NCBI GenBank assembly: GCA_023391185.1 | Contig: JAEWBI010000020.1 | Location: 1-64,000, forward strand | Length of the DNA: 64,000 nucleotides | Direction of reading: 5' to 3' | Origin: Bacillota bacterium | Lineage (GTDB): Bacteria; Bacillota_I; Bacilli_A; RF39; UBA660 | Shown: positions 48,802 through 57,801 of the stretch, piece after piece | How positions within the stretch are numbered: the first letter of the stretch is position 1 | How the letters are laid out: every line of letters begins with the position of its first letter | Notes under the pieces: model-generated | Databases searched by the model: none | Seen by the model: the letters and a program-made list of their open reading frames with translations, nothing else | Told to the model about the DNA's origin: nothing | Translations under genes and position numbers: made by a program

Positions 48802-51800
48802 CTACTTAACAATAAAATATTTATCTATTGTTCCAATCTTCTTATTTCCATCATATAATTCAAATACGTACTTATACCCAGTATTTTCAAAATTACTAGT
48901 TATAAGCGTTATGATAAATTGATTATATTGATTTGGATCTGTTGATAAATAATAAACATTATCACTTGCGCTTACTAGCGTATTTGTAACATAACTAGCT
49001 AAATTTACAATTGAATAGTTTTGATTATACGCTGTTAATAGATCCTTTTTATATAATGAAACTCTTATATTAGGATCAGATAATAGACCGTTTTGTTCAA
49101 TATTTAATTCTACATCTACAGTAGTATTTGTTTTACTAATAATTCGGTCTTCACTATTCATGTTTACATCAAAACCATATTCAATATTATTTAAATTAGT
49201 ATTTGTTACAGTAACAGGAATAATGATTTCATTAGTATTTATTTCATTTGAATAATAGCCATCAAATGCTACATAGTTAGTAATTTTCAAATAATATGTG
49301 CCGTAAGCTAAATTACTATTATTATCATAAGTAGTAACCTTTAGTTCTTTAGTGTAATCTTGTAATGCACTACCTAAATTAATTCTAATGATATTATCTT
49401 TACCTGGATAATAAACGTTTTCTCCAATTTTAAATACCATATTTTTAAGGTACTCGCTACCAAGAGAAGTACCATTTGAATCAACTAATTTAATAGATAA
49501 TCCTGTTTCCTTATCTTCATACTTAGTATCAATTATTTTATGAGTATCTAAATATTTATAAACTATATTACTGTTTAATGGAATAGTTGTTACAGAATCA
49601 CTATTAAGAACTATTGGGTTTCCCGTGTATGATGTCGATATATTCAAATAAGCACTTGATGATTGATCATCAATAACTGAATATATATTAAACTTACTAA
49701 TGGTATTATTTAAAGTTGGTCTAACAGTATTACCACTTTGATTATTTAACTGTATCTGCATACTAACATCACTATAATTAACATTTATTTCAGTATTTGA
49801 TAGGTCTAAAATAATACTAAAGTTTTCATTAACCTCACTATTATTGGTATAAGTACTCTCACCAAAATATTTAATGGTAGAGCCTGTACCTACTTCTTTA
49901 AATAAAGTGAATGGATAAGTGGCCTTTTTAATACAATTAGTATCTTCTACTGGACAGCTTTCTTCATACCCATAATTATCTTCACTTGTGTTGACAACAT
50001 ATTCATAAACATTATTTGTTATGTAATCAATTAAGGTTATCTTTGATCCTAATGGTAAAAGAATATTGGAAACTAAATTATGAGTATGATTACTATAATC
50101 TAATTCAGTCGTACTTGTATAAGTGAAATTCATCATAATTGATGATTTATCTGTTATATTATTACCATCTTCTATATAACTAGAGCTATTTCGACCTATT
50201 GTAAAACTATTTTGTGAATAACCATCAAATATTAAATAATCAGTACTTAAGTAGCTAGCGTAATTAAAATTATCCATTATTTTAATATAAATAATATGAA
50301 TACCGTTTGTATTAATTAATATATTTTCTTCTGCAGAATAACTTGTCCATTTATCATCAGATAAATTATTTAAATCATTAGTACTTAACAATGTATCAGT
50401 AATATAATATCCTATACTTGAAATACCTGATATAGTATCACTTTCTGTGACTGTAATTTCTTTTGGCCCATCAATATAAATTTTCTCTGGGTTACTTTGA
50501 AGTTCAGTCCACTGTCTTGTTTCCATATTTATAGTTGCACTTGCTCCAGGTAAATCAAGAATTAATAAATCACTATTTATATAAAATATATTGTCATTAT
50601 AATCTATTACTTTAGCATATATAATATAAAATCCCTCGTCAGATATTTGTACAATGTTTGAATATATATTCCATGTACCAATATTTTTTATCTCATTTAA
50701 AGTAAGTGGAGTTACAGAATTACTTATATAATAATATATTTCTTTTATAGGTCTTAGTTCATCCGTTTCTTCTATACTAAAAGTAATATTAGAACTTAAC
50801 TTAACTTCACTAATTTCAGGACTAAAATTATCCCAAGAATATATATTTGCATGCAAATTTGCGATTGGATTATTAATATCATCAATAAATAAAATTGGTA
50901 ATGATTCATCATTATAAACCCATACATCTTCATTATTTATTAGTAAATTATTAAAATCAGTAAATTCATCATAAAATAAATTATTAACCATATTTGTTTT
51001 TATTTGTAAATCGGAAACTGTTACAGTATTAAATTGTCCTAATACTATGCCATTATCTTCTTCTATAGCAGAAACTAGGCTAACGTAATAAGAATTATTT
51101 ATGTTAACACTAGTATTATTAATAGTTCCTATAGTATAAATATCACTTGTATCAAAAGTTTTATCTATCAATATAGGACTTGTATTATTAGTTATGGTAC
51201 CTACTAAACCGCCAATTTTTGTTCCTGTAATTATGCCGTTATTATAGTCTTTTGAGAGAGTAGCACTTGTTGTATTTTTTTCAATTGTTCCTACTAAGCC
51301 ACCGCCTATAATATTACTACTTACATTTCCTGTGTTATATGACTGATTAATATGAGCTGTGTTAACCATAGTTCCAATTAAACCACCTGCTACACTATAG
51401 CCATATATATAGCCTTTATTAACAGTATTTTCAAATGTTGTATTATTTGCTATAGCAGTTATTCCACCAGATACACCGTAATTATAGTTTACATTATAAC
51501 TAATATTTGAAAGAGTTAATGAAGCACCATCTAATGACCTAGTAATTACTGACAAATTATTTAACACAGTAGTTCCAAGATTAATTTCAAACGAACCATT
51601 TGAAAGAGTTACTCCATTAATACTTATAGATGTTTCATTTTCAGTCGCACCACTAATTGTATAGTTACCAGTAATAGATGTATTTAATATTTCTCCACCT
51701 TCATATGGAATATAATTTGACAAATCTAAATTCGTAATCGTTTCTAATGAACTCATATTAATTTCTACATCCTCTAAATTAGATGTTGATAATTTAGATA

Positions 51801-52500
51801 AATCACTATTTTTACCTATTACATATCCATTAAATAAGGCGTTTTTTATAGTAGCATTTGTTGAAGTACTTGTGATACCTGCGGTAACCTTGCCACCATA
51901 TATTAATGAATTTTCTACATATAAATCCGTAATACTTCCCTGCATATTAGTAAACAAAGCAAGTTCCTCACTTGTTTCACTAGTAATATAAGAGCCATAT
52001 ATTCTATATGAATTGCCATTAAAATATCCTTTAAAATTATTTAATGAAGGAAATACATTTATACTTCCAGCTTCATTTGTTTTTTCTATGTCAGAATAAT
52101 ACTTGTTTGTATATTCCTCAACATAATAAGTTGTTCCATTTAAAATATATAAAATACCTTGTTCTTGGTCATATTTAAATACTCCATTATTTAATACAAT
52201 GTCATCACTTAAAGAAAAATAAAGACCTTCATAAGTATTATTAGCAAGTTCATTAGAAAAATAAGCAAGCTCTGAACCGTTAGATATTATGTATGGATCA
52301 CTAGATGTTCCTATTCCTTTTTTATAACTAGTTGCAACTGTTCCATCCCAAACTAAATTAGTTACTATATTACGATGTTTAAACCTCGCAAATGTAGGAA
52401 TACCAATAGACACAAATAAAATAAGTCCTATAATAAAAGATAAAAAGACTATTTTTTGTGATTTATTTAAGCCACTAACAAATCTTTTTATTTGCCTCAT
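48802..52500 (-). CDS. Giant SipW-type surface protein with GLUG-like repeats
   Basis: A 1232-residue exported protein, first gene of its operon. The leader has a basic start, one helix (about residues 18-34) and SIGIPTFARFKH. Residues about 190-460 hold GLUG-like repeats: a GG-x-x-G segment followed by a short strand recurs (GGKVTAGIT, VSGGITAI, VAGGLIGTM, IGGGLVGTI, KIGGLVGTI), with N-x-G-x-I between, which should form a beta-helix. The rest is beta-rich with repeated segments such as YYISNSVTPLTLNEIKN and YYITDTLLSTNDLNN, each followed by a W-x-x-YS stretch, likely Ig-like domains. Only two cysteines (CPVEDTNC). No C-terminal anchor is seen. It probably is an adhesin or fibre-tip/stalk protein (inference). 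Confidence 0.75.
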   Translation of the reverse strand: MRQIKRFVSGLNKSQKIVFLSFIIGLILFVSIGIPTFARFKHRNIVTNLVWDGTVATSYKKGIGTSSDPYIISNGSELAYFSNELANNTYEGLYFSLSDDIVLNNGVFKYDQEQGILYILNGTTYYVEEYTNKYYSDIEKTNEAGSINVFPSLNNFKGYFNGNSYRIYGSYITSETSEELALFTNMQGSITDLYVENSLIYGGKVTAGITSTSTNATIKNALFNGYVIGKNSDLSKLSTSNLEDVEINMSSLETITNLDLSNYIPYEGGEILNTSITGNYTISGATENETSISINGVTLSNGSFEINLGTTVLNNLSVITRSLDGASLTLSNISYNVNYNYGVSGGITAIANNTTFENTVNKGYIYGYSVAGGLIGTMVNTAHINQSYNTGNVSSNIIGGGLVGTIEKNTTSATLSKDYNNGIITGTKIGGLVGTITNNTSPILIDKTFDTSDIYTIGTINNTSVNINNSYYVSLVSAIEEDNGIVLGQFNTVTVSDLQIKTNMVNNLFYDEFTDFNNLLINNEDVWVYNDESLPILFIDDINNPIANLHANIYSWDNFSPEISEVKLSSNITFSIEETDELRPIKEIYYYISNSVTPLTLNEIKNIGTWNIYSNIVQISDEGFYIIYAKVIDYNDNIFYINSDLLILDLPGASATINMETRQWTELQSNPEKIYIDGPKEITVTESDTISGISSIGYYITDTLLSTNDLNNLSDDKWTSYSAEENILINTNGIHIIYIKIMDNFNYASYLSTDYLIFDGYSQNSFTIGRNSSSYIEDGNNITDKSSIMMNFTYTSTTELDYSNHTHNLVSNILLPLGSKITLIDYITNNVYEYVVNTSEDNYGYEESCPVEDTNCIKKATYPFTLFKEVGTGSTIKYFGESTYTNNSEVNENFSIILDLSNTEINVNYSDVSMQIQLNNQSGNTVRPTLNNTISKFNIYSVIDDQSSSAYLNISTSYTGNPIVLNSDSVTTIPLNSNIVYKYLDTHKIIDTKYEDKETGLSIKLVDSNGTSLGSEYLKNMVFKIGENVYYPGKDNIIRINLGSALQDYTKELKVTTYDNNSNLAYGTYYLKITNYVAFDGYYSNEINTNEIIIPVTVTNTNLNNIEYGFDVNMNSEDRIISKTNTTVDVELNIEQNGLLSDPNIRVSLYKKDLLTAYNQNYSIVNLASYVTNTLVSASDNVYYLSTDPNQYNQFIITLITSNFENTGYKYVFELYDGNKKIGTIDKYFIVK

Positions 52501-52540
52501 AACATCATTCCTTCTTACACGATTATTTACTTTAGTATAC

Positions 52541-52560
52541 TATAATAGATTATACCATAA
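52541..52560 (-). promoter_or_regulatory. Extended -10 promoter of the GLUG-protein operon
   Basis: TTATGGTATAAT on the minus strand (TGG plus TATAAT, -10 at 52549-52554) overlapping the 14-base palindrome TATAAT-AG-ATTATA (52541-52554). No good -35 box at the expected distance. Confidence 0.5.
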
Positions 52561-52595
52561 TCTCCCTATTTTTGCTATAATACGCCTTTTTTTTA

Positions 52596-52622
52596 CAAAA
52601 AAACTTCTATAAATAGAAGTTT
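52596..52622 (-). terminator. Terminator of the 57.6-52.6 kb operon
   Basis: Stem AAACTTCTA/TAGAAGTTT with a four-base loop and seven T on the minus strand. Confidence 0.85.
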
Positions 52623-52630
52623 AAATATTT

Positions 52631-54289
52631 TTAACCTTTTTTAATAAGTTTATCTACTTGCGTAATAAACCAAATTTTTTCTATTGTTGTTTCACTATTT
52701 TCAATCTCTTTTATTCTTAAAATAAAATCAATTTTATTAGATAATGTACTTAAGTCATTAGGATTCAAATCATCTTCAGTTATATTTATATTGTTAAGTC
52801 TATACTTATTAACAATAATTCTTGCGATATTATTATCACTAAAAACACTTAAACTATTAGTAATAACATTAGTTGGATCCTTTGCAAACGAGTCAAAATC
52901 ATCACTATGTTTAATTATTTCATCATAATTAGATAGATTAAATACTTTTCTAATAGCTATTTTTTTGAAATAATCAAAACTATAGTATATATTTAAAAAT
53001 TCTGATACTGTAAGTGTTTTACTTAAAATAGAAACAATTTTTTTCTTAAAATATAACTCTTCAGACTCTTTATATAATTGATATAGTTCTTGTGCTAAAT
53101 TTATAGAATCAATTTTCATTTGTCTTAATGAAGTTGCAGAAGAAACTGCTTTCCCAGGTATTTTAATACCAAATATTGCTTTGGTATCATTTCCCATAAT
53201 AGATTTATTAATTTTTTCCAATTTTGCTTCTTTCTCTGCAATATGCTCTTCAATACTTTTACTATTAGTATTTCCAGAACTACTTCCCTTTGTAGTTGAA
53301 GTAACTTCTGGCACTATAGATTTTTCGAATTCTAATTTAAAATTATTTATTAACGGAGTGCAATCTACATAGTTTTTATACTCATTAATATTTCTTCGTA
53401 ATTTTTCTAAATTATCATAGAATTTCTTTGAAGAGTTTTCATCTTCCATATCGAATTTATCAATCATCATATTGTTATAAATAGAAATTCTAGTTTTGTT
53501 ATTAGGAAAAAAAGTATTAATATCAACTGCGCCTGACTTAGCAAGATCAACTATATCATTAATTGTTTCTCTATTATCATTTTTGATTTTATTGTATGCA
53601 ACTTTTAGCTTATCAATACAATCTGAGTAACTAGTAACATGATTTTTTTCTTTGATCTTATTTTGAAGATCTGTTATATATGAATTGAAAGCTTTTTCAT
53701 TTTTTTTAATTAATTTTCTGAAATTTAATTCAATATGATTAATTATATCAGGATTAACCCAATATATTTTTTCAAAAATATCAGCAATCTTGTCGTAATT
53801 ACTACTTCCTTCATTTCTAATTTCTAAAAATGCCGTCATATATTCATTAACATAGCAAGTATAGGTAAAATCTTTCTTGCTAAGTTTTATACCAGCTAAC
53901 TCAAATTTTTCTAAAAATTGACTTATAAATTCATTTACAGAATTGAAATTCAAATCATTATAATTACCTATTTGATATAACAATTCATCTAATTTCATCT
54001 TTTCTAAAAAAGTATTTGTTGGATTTAATATAAATCTAACTTCCTCTAATACATCTATTTTGTTTTCTAATTCCTCTTTTGAGTTTTCAACTTCTTTAAT
54101 ATTAAAACTTCTACTTTTTGCTTCTATATATTTTTTCACACTAGTTTTATAGTCAATATATTTTTCCGAAATAGAATCTATTTTCTCGTTAAACTTCTTA
54201 ATATCTCTCTTTGTTTTAGTTGGCAAAGTGGAAATCAATATTTTTTTAGCTTCAATGTCTTCTTCAATAAAATTTAAAAAATTACTCAT
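52631..54289 (-). CDS. Large helical cytosolic protein of unknown function
   Basis: A 552-residue soluble protein without signal or membrane helix, in an operon otherwise made of exported proteins. It is mainly helical and charged, with likely coiled coils near residues 15-85 and 190-230, a Ser/Thr/Gly-rich stretch (SSSGNTNS, about residues 340-350), then KAIFGIKIPGKAVSS and a helical C-terminal region. No known motif is seen. It overlaps the upstream 51-residue gene. ATG at 54289 is preferred for its GGTGGG site. A chaperone or export-control role is only a guess from the neighbours. Confidence 0.6.
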   Translation of the reverse strand: MSNFLNFIEEDIEAKKILISTLPTKTKRDIKKFNEKIDSISEKYIDYKTSVKKYIEAKSRSFNIKEVENSKEELENKIDVLEEVRFILNPTNTFLEKMKLDELLYQIGNYNDLNFNSVNEFISQFLEKFELAGIKLSKKDFTYTCYVNEYMTAFLEIRNEGSSNYDKIADIFEKIYWVNPDIINHIELNFRKLIKKNEKAFNSYITDLQNKIKEKNHVTSYSDCIDKLKVAYNKIKNDNRETINDIVDLAKSGAVDINTFFPNNKTRISIYNNMMIDKFDMEDENSSKKFYDNLEKLRRNINEYKNYVDCTPLINNFKLEFEKSIVPEVTSTTKGSSSGNTNSKSIEEHIAEKEAKLEKINKSIMGNDTKAIFGIKIPGKAVSSATSLRQMKIDSINLAQELYQLYKESEELYFKKKIVSILSKTLTVSEFLNIYYSFDYFKKIAIRKVFNLSNYDEIIKHSDDFDSFAKDPTNVITNSLSVFSDNNIARIIVNKYRLNNINITEDDLNPNDLSTLSNKIDFILRIKEIENSETTIEKIWFITQVDKLIKKG

Positions 54290-54437
54290 CTTTACCACCC
54301 ACCTTTTCTTCCTCTATTACAATTTTTGCTTCTTCTAAAAATTGCGTGAAGTCTATAATATCTTCATAAACTTTTACTAATTCTTCTAAAGTAAGAGTTG
54401 ATAAATCAAAATTAACTGTTTTTTCTTCTTTCTTCAT
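54282..54437 (-). CDS. Small acidic helical protein, 51 residues
   Basis: A 51-residue acidic protein, starting MKKEEKTVNFDLSTLTLEEL, with two predicted helices rich in Glu. ATG at 54437 has AAGGGTG upstream. It overlaps the next gene downstream by eight bases, so the two proteins are probably made in step and may bind each other. It faintly recalls an exonuclease VII small subunit, but key features are missing and I do not make that call. Confidence 0.55.
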   Translation of the reverse strand: MKKEEKTVNFDLSTLTLEELVKVYEDIIDFTQFLEEAKIVIEEEKVGGKDE

Positions 54438-54456
54438 AATATCACCCTTTTTCTTC

Positions 54457-55599
54457 TTATTCATAGCCAGCTAAATCTTTAATAAAGTTGATTGAAATTA
54501 ATATTTCAGCACCCTTTGAATTGACCTCTAGACTATCTAGATCTTGTCCTTCAATCCATACATATACTCTAAGTTTTGTTATTCCATCGGGTAATGAAAA
54601 TATTGATTTTTCAAAATCTTTAATAGTATTTTGCAATGAAAAATGTGCAGTATCAAGAGGGATTCCTGACCCCTCTTGTCCATTAATGAATTCAAGTTTT
54701 TTTCCTTCCGAAATTATTGCGTAAGTTGGAAAAAATGTACCATCATTTAGTTCTAATTTATAATCTTCTTTTATTCTTTCAAAAGAAGTCTCGGAATGTT
54801 TGTCACTATTTGGTTCATAAATTGACATTTGACAATCATTATTACACTCTATATTTTGAATTGTATTAACATCAGCTTTATTTGAAACAGTTCCAACTTT
54901 TACAAATCCAAAACGCATAGAATTCATTATGCCAGATAATTCTTCTGCTACATCTTCAGGGGTATCTTCGTCTAAGTCTACTTTTGTTTCATCTAAATAT
55001 AAATTATCAGGAATTGGAGAACCACTTACATTCTTTAGAAAAACATCAAATGCAATATAAGAATTCGCACTATTTGGTTTATCTTCTTTTAGTTTTATCG
55101 TACTCAGTGTTTTTCTTCCTGTAAGCTTACTTTTTAAACGGCTAACTTGTCCTTGATAGACACTAAATTTATCATCATTATTGCTGGCTATTCCATTACT
55201 AGATACCGGCCATAAACCAGAACTAGCCCACTGATTAGTATTATTCGGATATACAGCCTCTAAGTCGTTTATTACAGAATCCAATGATATAACTATATCT
55301 TCTGTGAATTTAACTCCATCTAATGAAATAAATAAACCACTATCACTAGAAACAACAACATTTAGAGACTTAACTTTAACATTAACGTTAACAGATAGCC
55401 ATGCATATGTTGAAACTGTAAAAACTATGCCACTAAAGAATGTAACTAAAACTAAAATTCTCGAACTTATTTTTTTTGATTTTTCTTTATTTTGTGTGTT
55501 TTCTTTAGTTTTTTTATTGCTAACTACTTTTTTTCTATTGGTGCTTGATTTTTTCTTAACGTTGGTTTTAATCTTTTTTTTATCGTTTTTTTCTTTCAC
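54457..55599 (-). CDS. SipW-type fibre-family protein, divergent paralogue
   Basis: A 380-residue protein of the six-member paralogous family of this locus. It has a long, very basic cytoplasmic start (about 45 residues, many Lys), one helix (about 46-64) and STYAWLSVNVNVKV. The family pattern follows: a strand pair SLNVVVSSDSGLFISLDG, YIAFDVFLKNVSG, SIYEPNSDKH and the closing ITKLRVYVWIEGQDLDS. Two cysteines (NIECNNDCQ) remain of the family's cysteine set. It starts with GTG 55599 behind AGGAGG; the frame to 55620 lacks a site. Translated 16 bases after the previous family member. Confidence 0.78.
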   Translation of the reverse strand: MKEKNDKKKIKTNVKKKSSTNRKKVVSNKKTKENTQNKEKSKKISSRILVLVTFFSGIVFTVSTYAWLSVNVNVKVKSLNVVVSSDSGLFISLDGVKFTEDIVISLDSVINDLEAVYPNNTNQWASSGLWPVSSNGIASNNDDKFSVYQGQVSRLKSKLTGRKTLSTIKLKEDKPNSANSYIAFDVFLKNVSGSPIPDNLYLDETKVDLDEDTPEDVAEELSGIMNSMRFGFVKVGTVSNKADVNTIQNIECNNDCQMSIYEPNSDKHSETSFERIKEDYKLELNDGTFFPTYAIISEGKKLEFINGQEGSGIPLDTAHFSLQNTIKDFEKSIFSLPDGITKLRVYVWIEGQDLDSLEVNSKGAEILISINFIKDLAGYE

Positions 55600-55636
55600 A
55601 AGCCACCTCCTAAAACCCAATTACTATTTGTTATAA

Positions 55637-56890
55637 TTATCTTCCCATAGCTTCATCTAAAGATGGTCCATCATAATCAATATCTTCTGGATCAAATCTT
55701 TCTTTAGTGAATCCAAATTTAACAGCTATTTTTTTACCTACACTAGCAAAATCATAATTATCTATGTCTTGCCCTTCAATATAAACATATATTCTTAATT
55801 TAGTAATACTATTTGGAGATAGCGTCATAAATGTTGGTCTATCTACACCATCTAATAGTTTCATAGTATCTGTAAAATAATCAACTTTTTTTACTTTGCT
55901 ATTTGTAGCCCAAGTATTAAATTCAGCTCCATCATATATATCAACTCTATCAGAAGATAAAATACCATCATTAATTGCATAAGTTGGATATGGAACACCA
56001 TCAGTTAGTGTTTGACAGCTTCCTTCATAAGAATTAGATTTAGTTAAATCAGCATTAATACGTTTTTTACATGAAGCATTATACCATTTAATTGCATTAC
56101 TTACGTGCTTAGTATCGTTTGGTTCCCATATTTTATCAGTTCTACATATACCTGTTACATCTGTAGTAGTGTTGCAAGTTATACCAGTAATTGTTGATAC
56201 TACTTTGGTACTGGAATTAACACGACCAATTTGAGCAAAAGCTACTCTTACTGAATTTTCTATACCGCTGTCTAAAACGCCTTTTTCATATCCTTCCGGA
56301 AGATTTTCATCAAGTATAGGCGTACCATCAGCATTATAGCCAGCTACTGTTACTTCTGAATCTTCTGTTAAATAAACAGCTTCTTCATCTAGGGAGTTTT
56401 GATCCTTAATATATTGACTACCTGATGAGTTTTTTACAAATAAATCAAATGCAACATAACCATCTGCTTCAGTTGTATCATTACTAACTAGATTAGACAT
56501 TATTCTATACCCACCAGAAGTTGCAGTTAAACTTGTTTTTTCATACATTTTAAGCCTAGAAGTACTAGTGTTTAACTCTCCAGTAGTGGACATAGGTATA
56601 AGACCTGCACCACCCCAACTATTAGTATTTCCGGCATAAGTTGTAGCATAATTAGCTTTTGAAATGTTTACTGTCTCACTCCAGTTTTCACCATCCAATG
56701 ATAGTAATAAACTGTCAGTCGAAGCTATTTCAACATCAAAACTAGATACATATACAGTTCTCATTCCAACAAACCATGCATATGTAGAAATAGATAATAA
56801 TACTGCTGATAAAGCCATTATTATAATAAAACTTTTTGAACGCTTAACTCTATTAATAATTAAGCTTTTTTTTGACTTTTTTTTCTTCAT
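55637..56890 (-). CDS. SipW-type fibre-family protein
   Basis: A 417-residue member of the family. Basic start (MKKKKSKKS), helix about residues 20-38, then STYAWFVGMRTVYVSSFDVE. Conserved family blocks follow in order: LLLSLDGENW, NTNSWGGAGLIPMS, GGYRIMS, YVAFDLFVKNSSGSQY, EEAVYLT, IENSVRVAFAQIGRV, GITCN and GICR cysteines, IWEPNDTKH, a WYNASC cysteine, YPTYAI, DIYDGAEFNTW, and at the end SITKLRIYVYIEGQDIDNYD with GKKIAVKFGF. The WEPNDTKH and EGQD blocks are strongly conserved and may form the interfaces or core of the domain. It lies 14 bases after the short member. Confidence 0.82.
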   Translation of the reverse strand: MKKKKSKKSLIINRVKRSKSFIIIMALSAVLLSISTYAWFVGMRTVYVSSFDVEIASTDSLLLSLDGENWSETVNISKANYATTYAGNTNSWGGAGLIPMSTTGELNTSTSRLKMYEKTSLTATSGGYRIMSNLVSNDTTEADGYVAFDLFVKNSSGSQYIKDQNSLDEEAVYLTEDSEVTVAGYNADGTPILDENLPEGYEKGVLDSGIENSVRVAFAQIGRVNSSTKVVSTITGITCNTTTDVTGICRTDKIWEPNDTKHVSNAIKWYNASCKKRINADLTKSNSYEGSCQTLTDGVPYPTYAINDGILSSDRVDIYDGAEFNTWATNSKVKKVDYFTDTMKLLDGVDRPTFMTLSPNSITKLRIYVYIEGQDIDNYDFASVGKKIAVKFGFTKERFDPEDIDYDGPSLDEAMGR

Positions 56891-56904
56891 AAAATGTGTT
56901 CTCC

Positions 56905-57600
56905 CTACTTATTAGTTATTTGTGAATTAAATTCCATATGCATTGTGATTTCTCCACCCAAGATGTTATCAGTACATTCCATATCATTTCCCTCTAACCA
57001 CACTACAATTGTATATTTATTAATATCTCCTGGTTTAAAATTTTCAACATGCTCTTGCATAATTAGTTCATCGCTTTTAAATGCAACAGTTCCCTTTTCG
57101 GGATTAATACCATCATTTGATACTTTAGCATAAGTAGTATAACTACCATTTCTATATAGACGAATTCTAACTACATTATCAAGTCCTTTAATAGCATCAT
57201 CAATAAACATTTCTGACCAATAATCTGTTATATCTACACCTGTATTTTCAATATAAAATGTATATGCCATATAATTATCGCCATTATGCTCACCATCATA
57301 TGCATCTAAATCTGCTGGAAGCCATTTTTCAGCCATATTATCAAAATAAGGTAATGTTTTCATGAATAATTCTGATCTATAAACTTTATAATTAGGATCA
57401 TCATACACTATTAAACTTCTTTGAGTGTATAAGTTTTTATCTAGTGTAATTGTAAAATTACCATTACTATAAATTAAACTAACGACTACATAAGAAATAA
57501 GCAACATTAAAAACAAAAATAAAATACTTAATTTTAATAATCTTCTTACTTTCTTCTTTGATTTACGTTTTTCAACATTATTCTTTATTTTCACTTCCAT
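56905..57600 (-). CDS. Short divergent fibre-family protein
   Basis: A 231-residue exported protein, first gene of its operon. A basic start (MEVKIKNNVEKRKSKKK), one helix (about 26-44) and SLIYSNGNFTITL, so the cleavage motif is weaker than in its relatives. YMAYTFYIENTGVD and YTIVVWLEGNDMEC match the family blocks YVAFDLFVKNxSG and RIYVYIEGQDID. About half the size of the others, it lacks the central cysteine and WEPND blocks. It could be a minor, capping or anchoring subunit (inference). Confidence 0.7.
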   Translation of the reverse strand: MEVKIKNNVEKRKSKKKVRRLLKLSILFLFLMLLISYVVVSLIYSNGNFTITLDKNLYTQRSLIVYDDPNYKVYRSELFMKTLPYFDNMAEKWLPADLDAYDGEHNGDNYMAYTFYIENTGVDITDYWSEMFIDDAIKGLDNVVRIRLYRNGSYTTYAKVSNDGINPEKGTVAFKSDELIMQEHVENFKPGDINKYTIVVWLEGNDMECTDNILGGEITMHMEFNSQITNK

Positions 57601-57661
57601 ATTACCATACCTTTTTTTCTAGGTGTCTATAGACTAACCAACAAAATACAATCCCGTATTA

Positions 57662-57699
57662 TACAATTATAATTGTACCATAATACGACAAAATGTCAA
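57662..57699 (-). promoter_or_regulatory. Promoter with palindromic -10, 57.6 kb operon
   Basis: TTGACA (57694-57699), 16-base spacer ending TTATGG, TACAAT (57672-57677). The -10 is half of the perfect 16-base palindrome TACAATTATAATTGTA (57662-57677). Confidence 0.65.
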
Positions 57700-57764
57700 T
57701 ACAAACGCCATACTTTGCGCACACTATAATTACTATAATTTAATAAATTAAAAAGTGACTTTTA

Positions 57765-57800
57765 ACTAAAAAAAAGAGTTGTTTTACTCTTTTTTAGTTA
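57765..57800 (-). terminator. Terminator of the 57.8-59.0 kb gene
   Basis: Inverted repeat AACTAAAAAA-GAG/CTC-TTTTTTAGTT with a T-run on the minus strand, next to the gene's stop. Confidence 0.7.
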
Positions 57801-57801
57801 C

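Noticed and set aside
54282..54437. Exonuclease VII small subunit.
   Set aside because: The helical, acidic look is similar but the conserved family residues are missing and no xseA is near.
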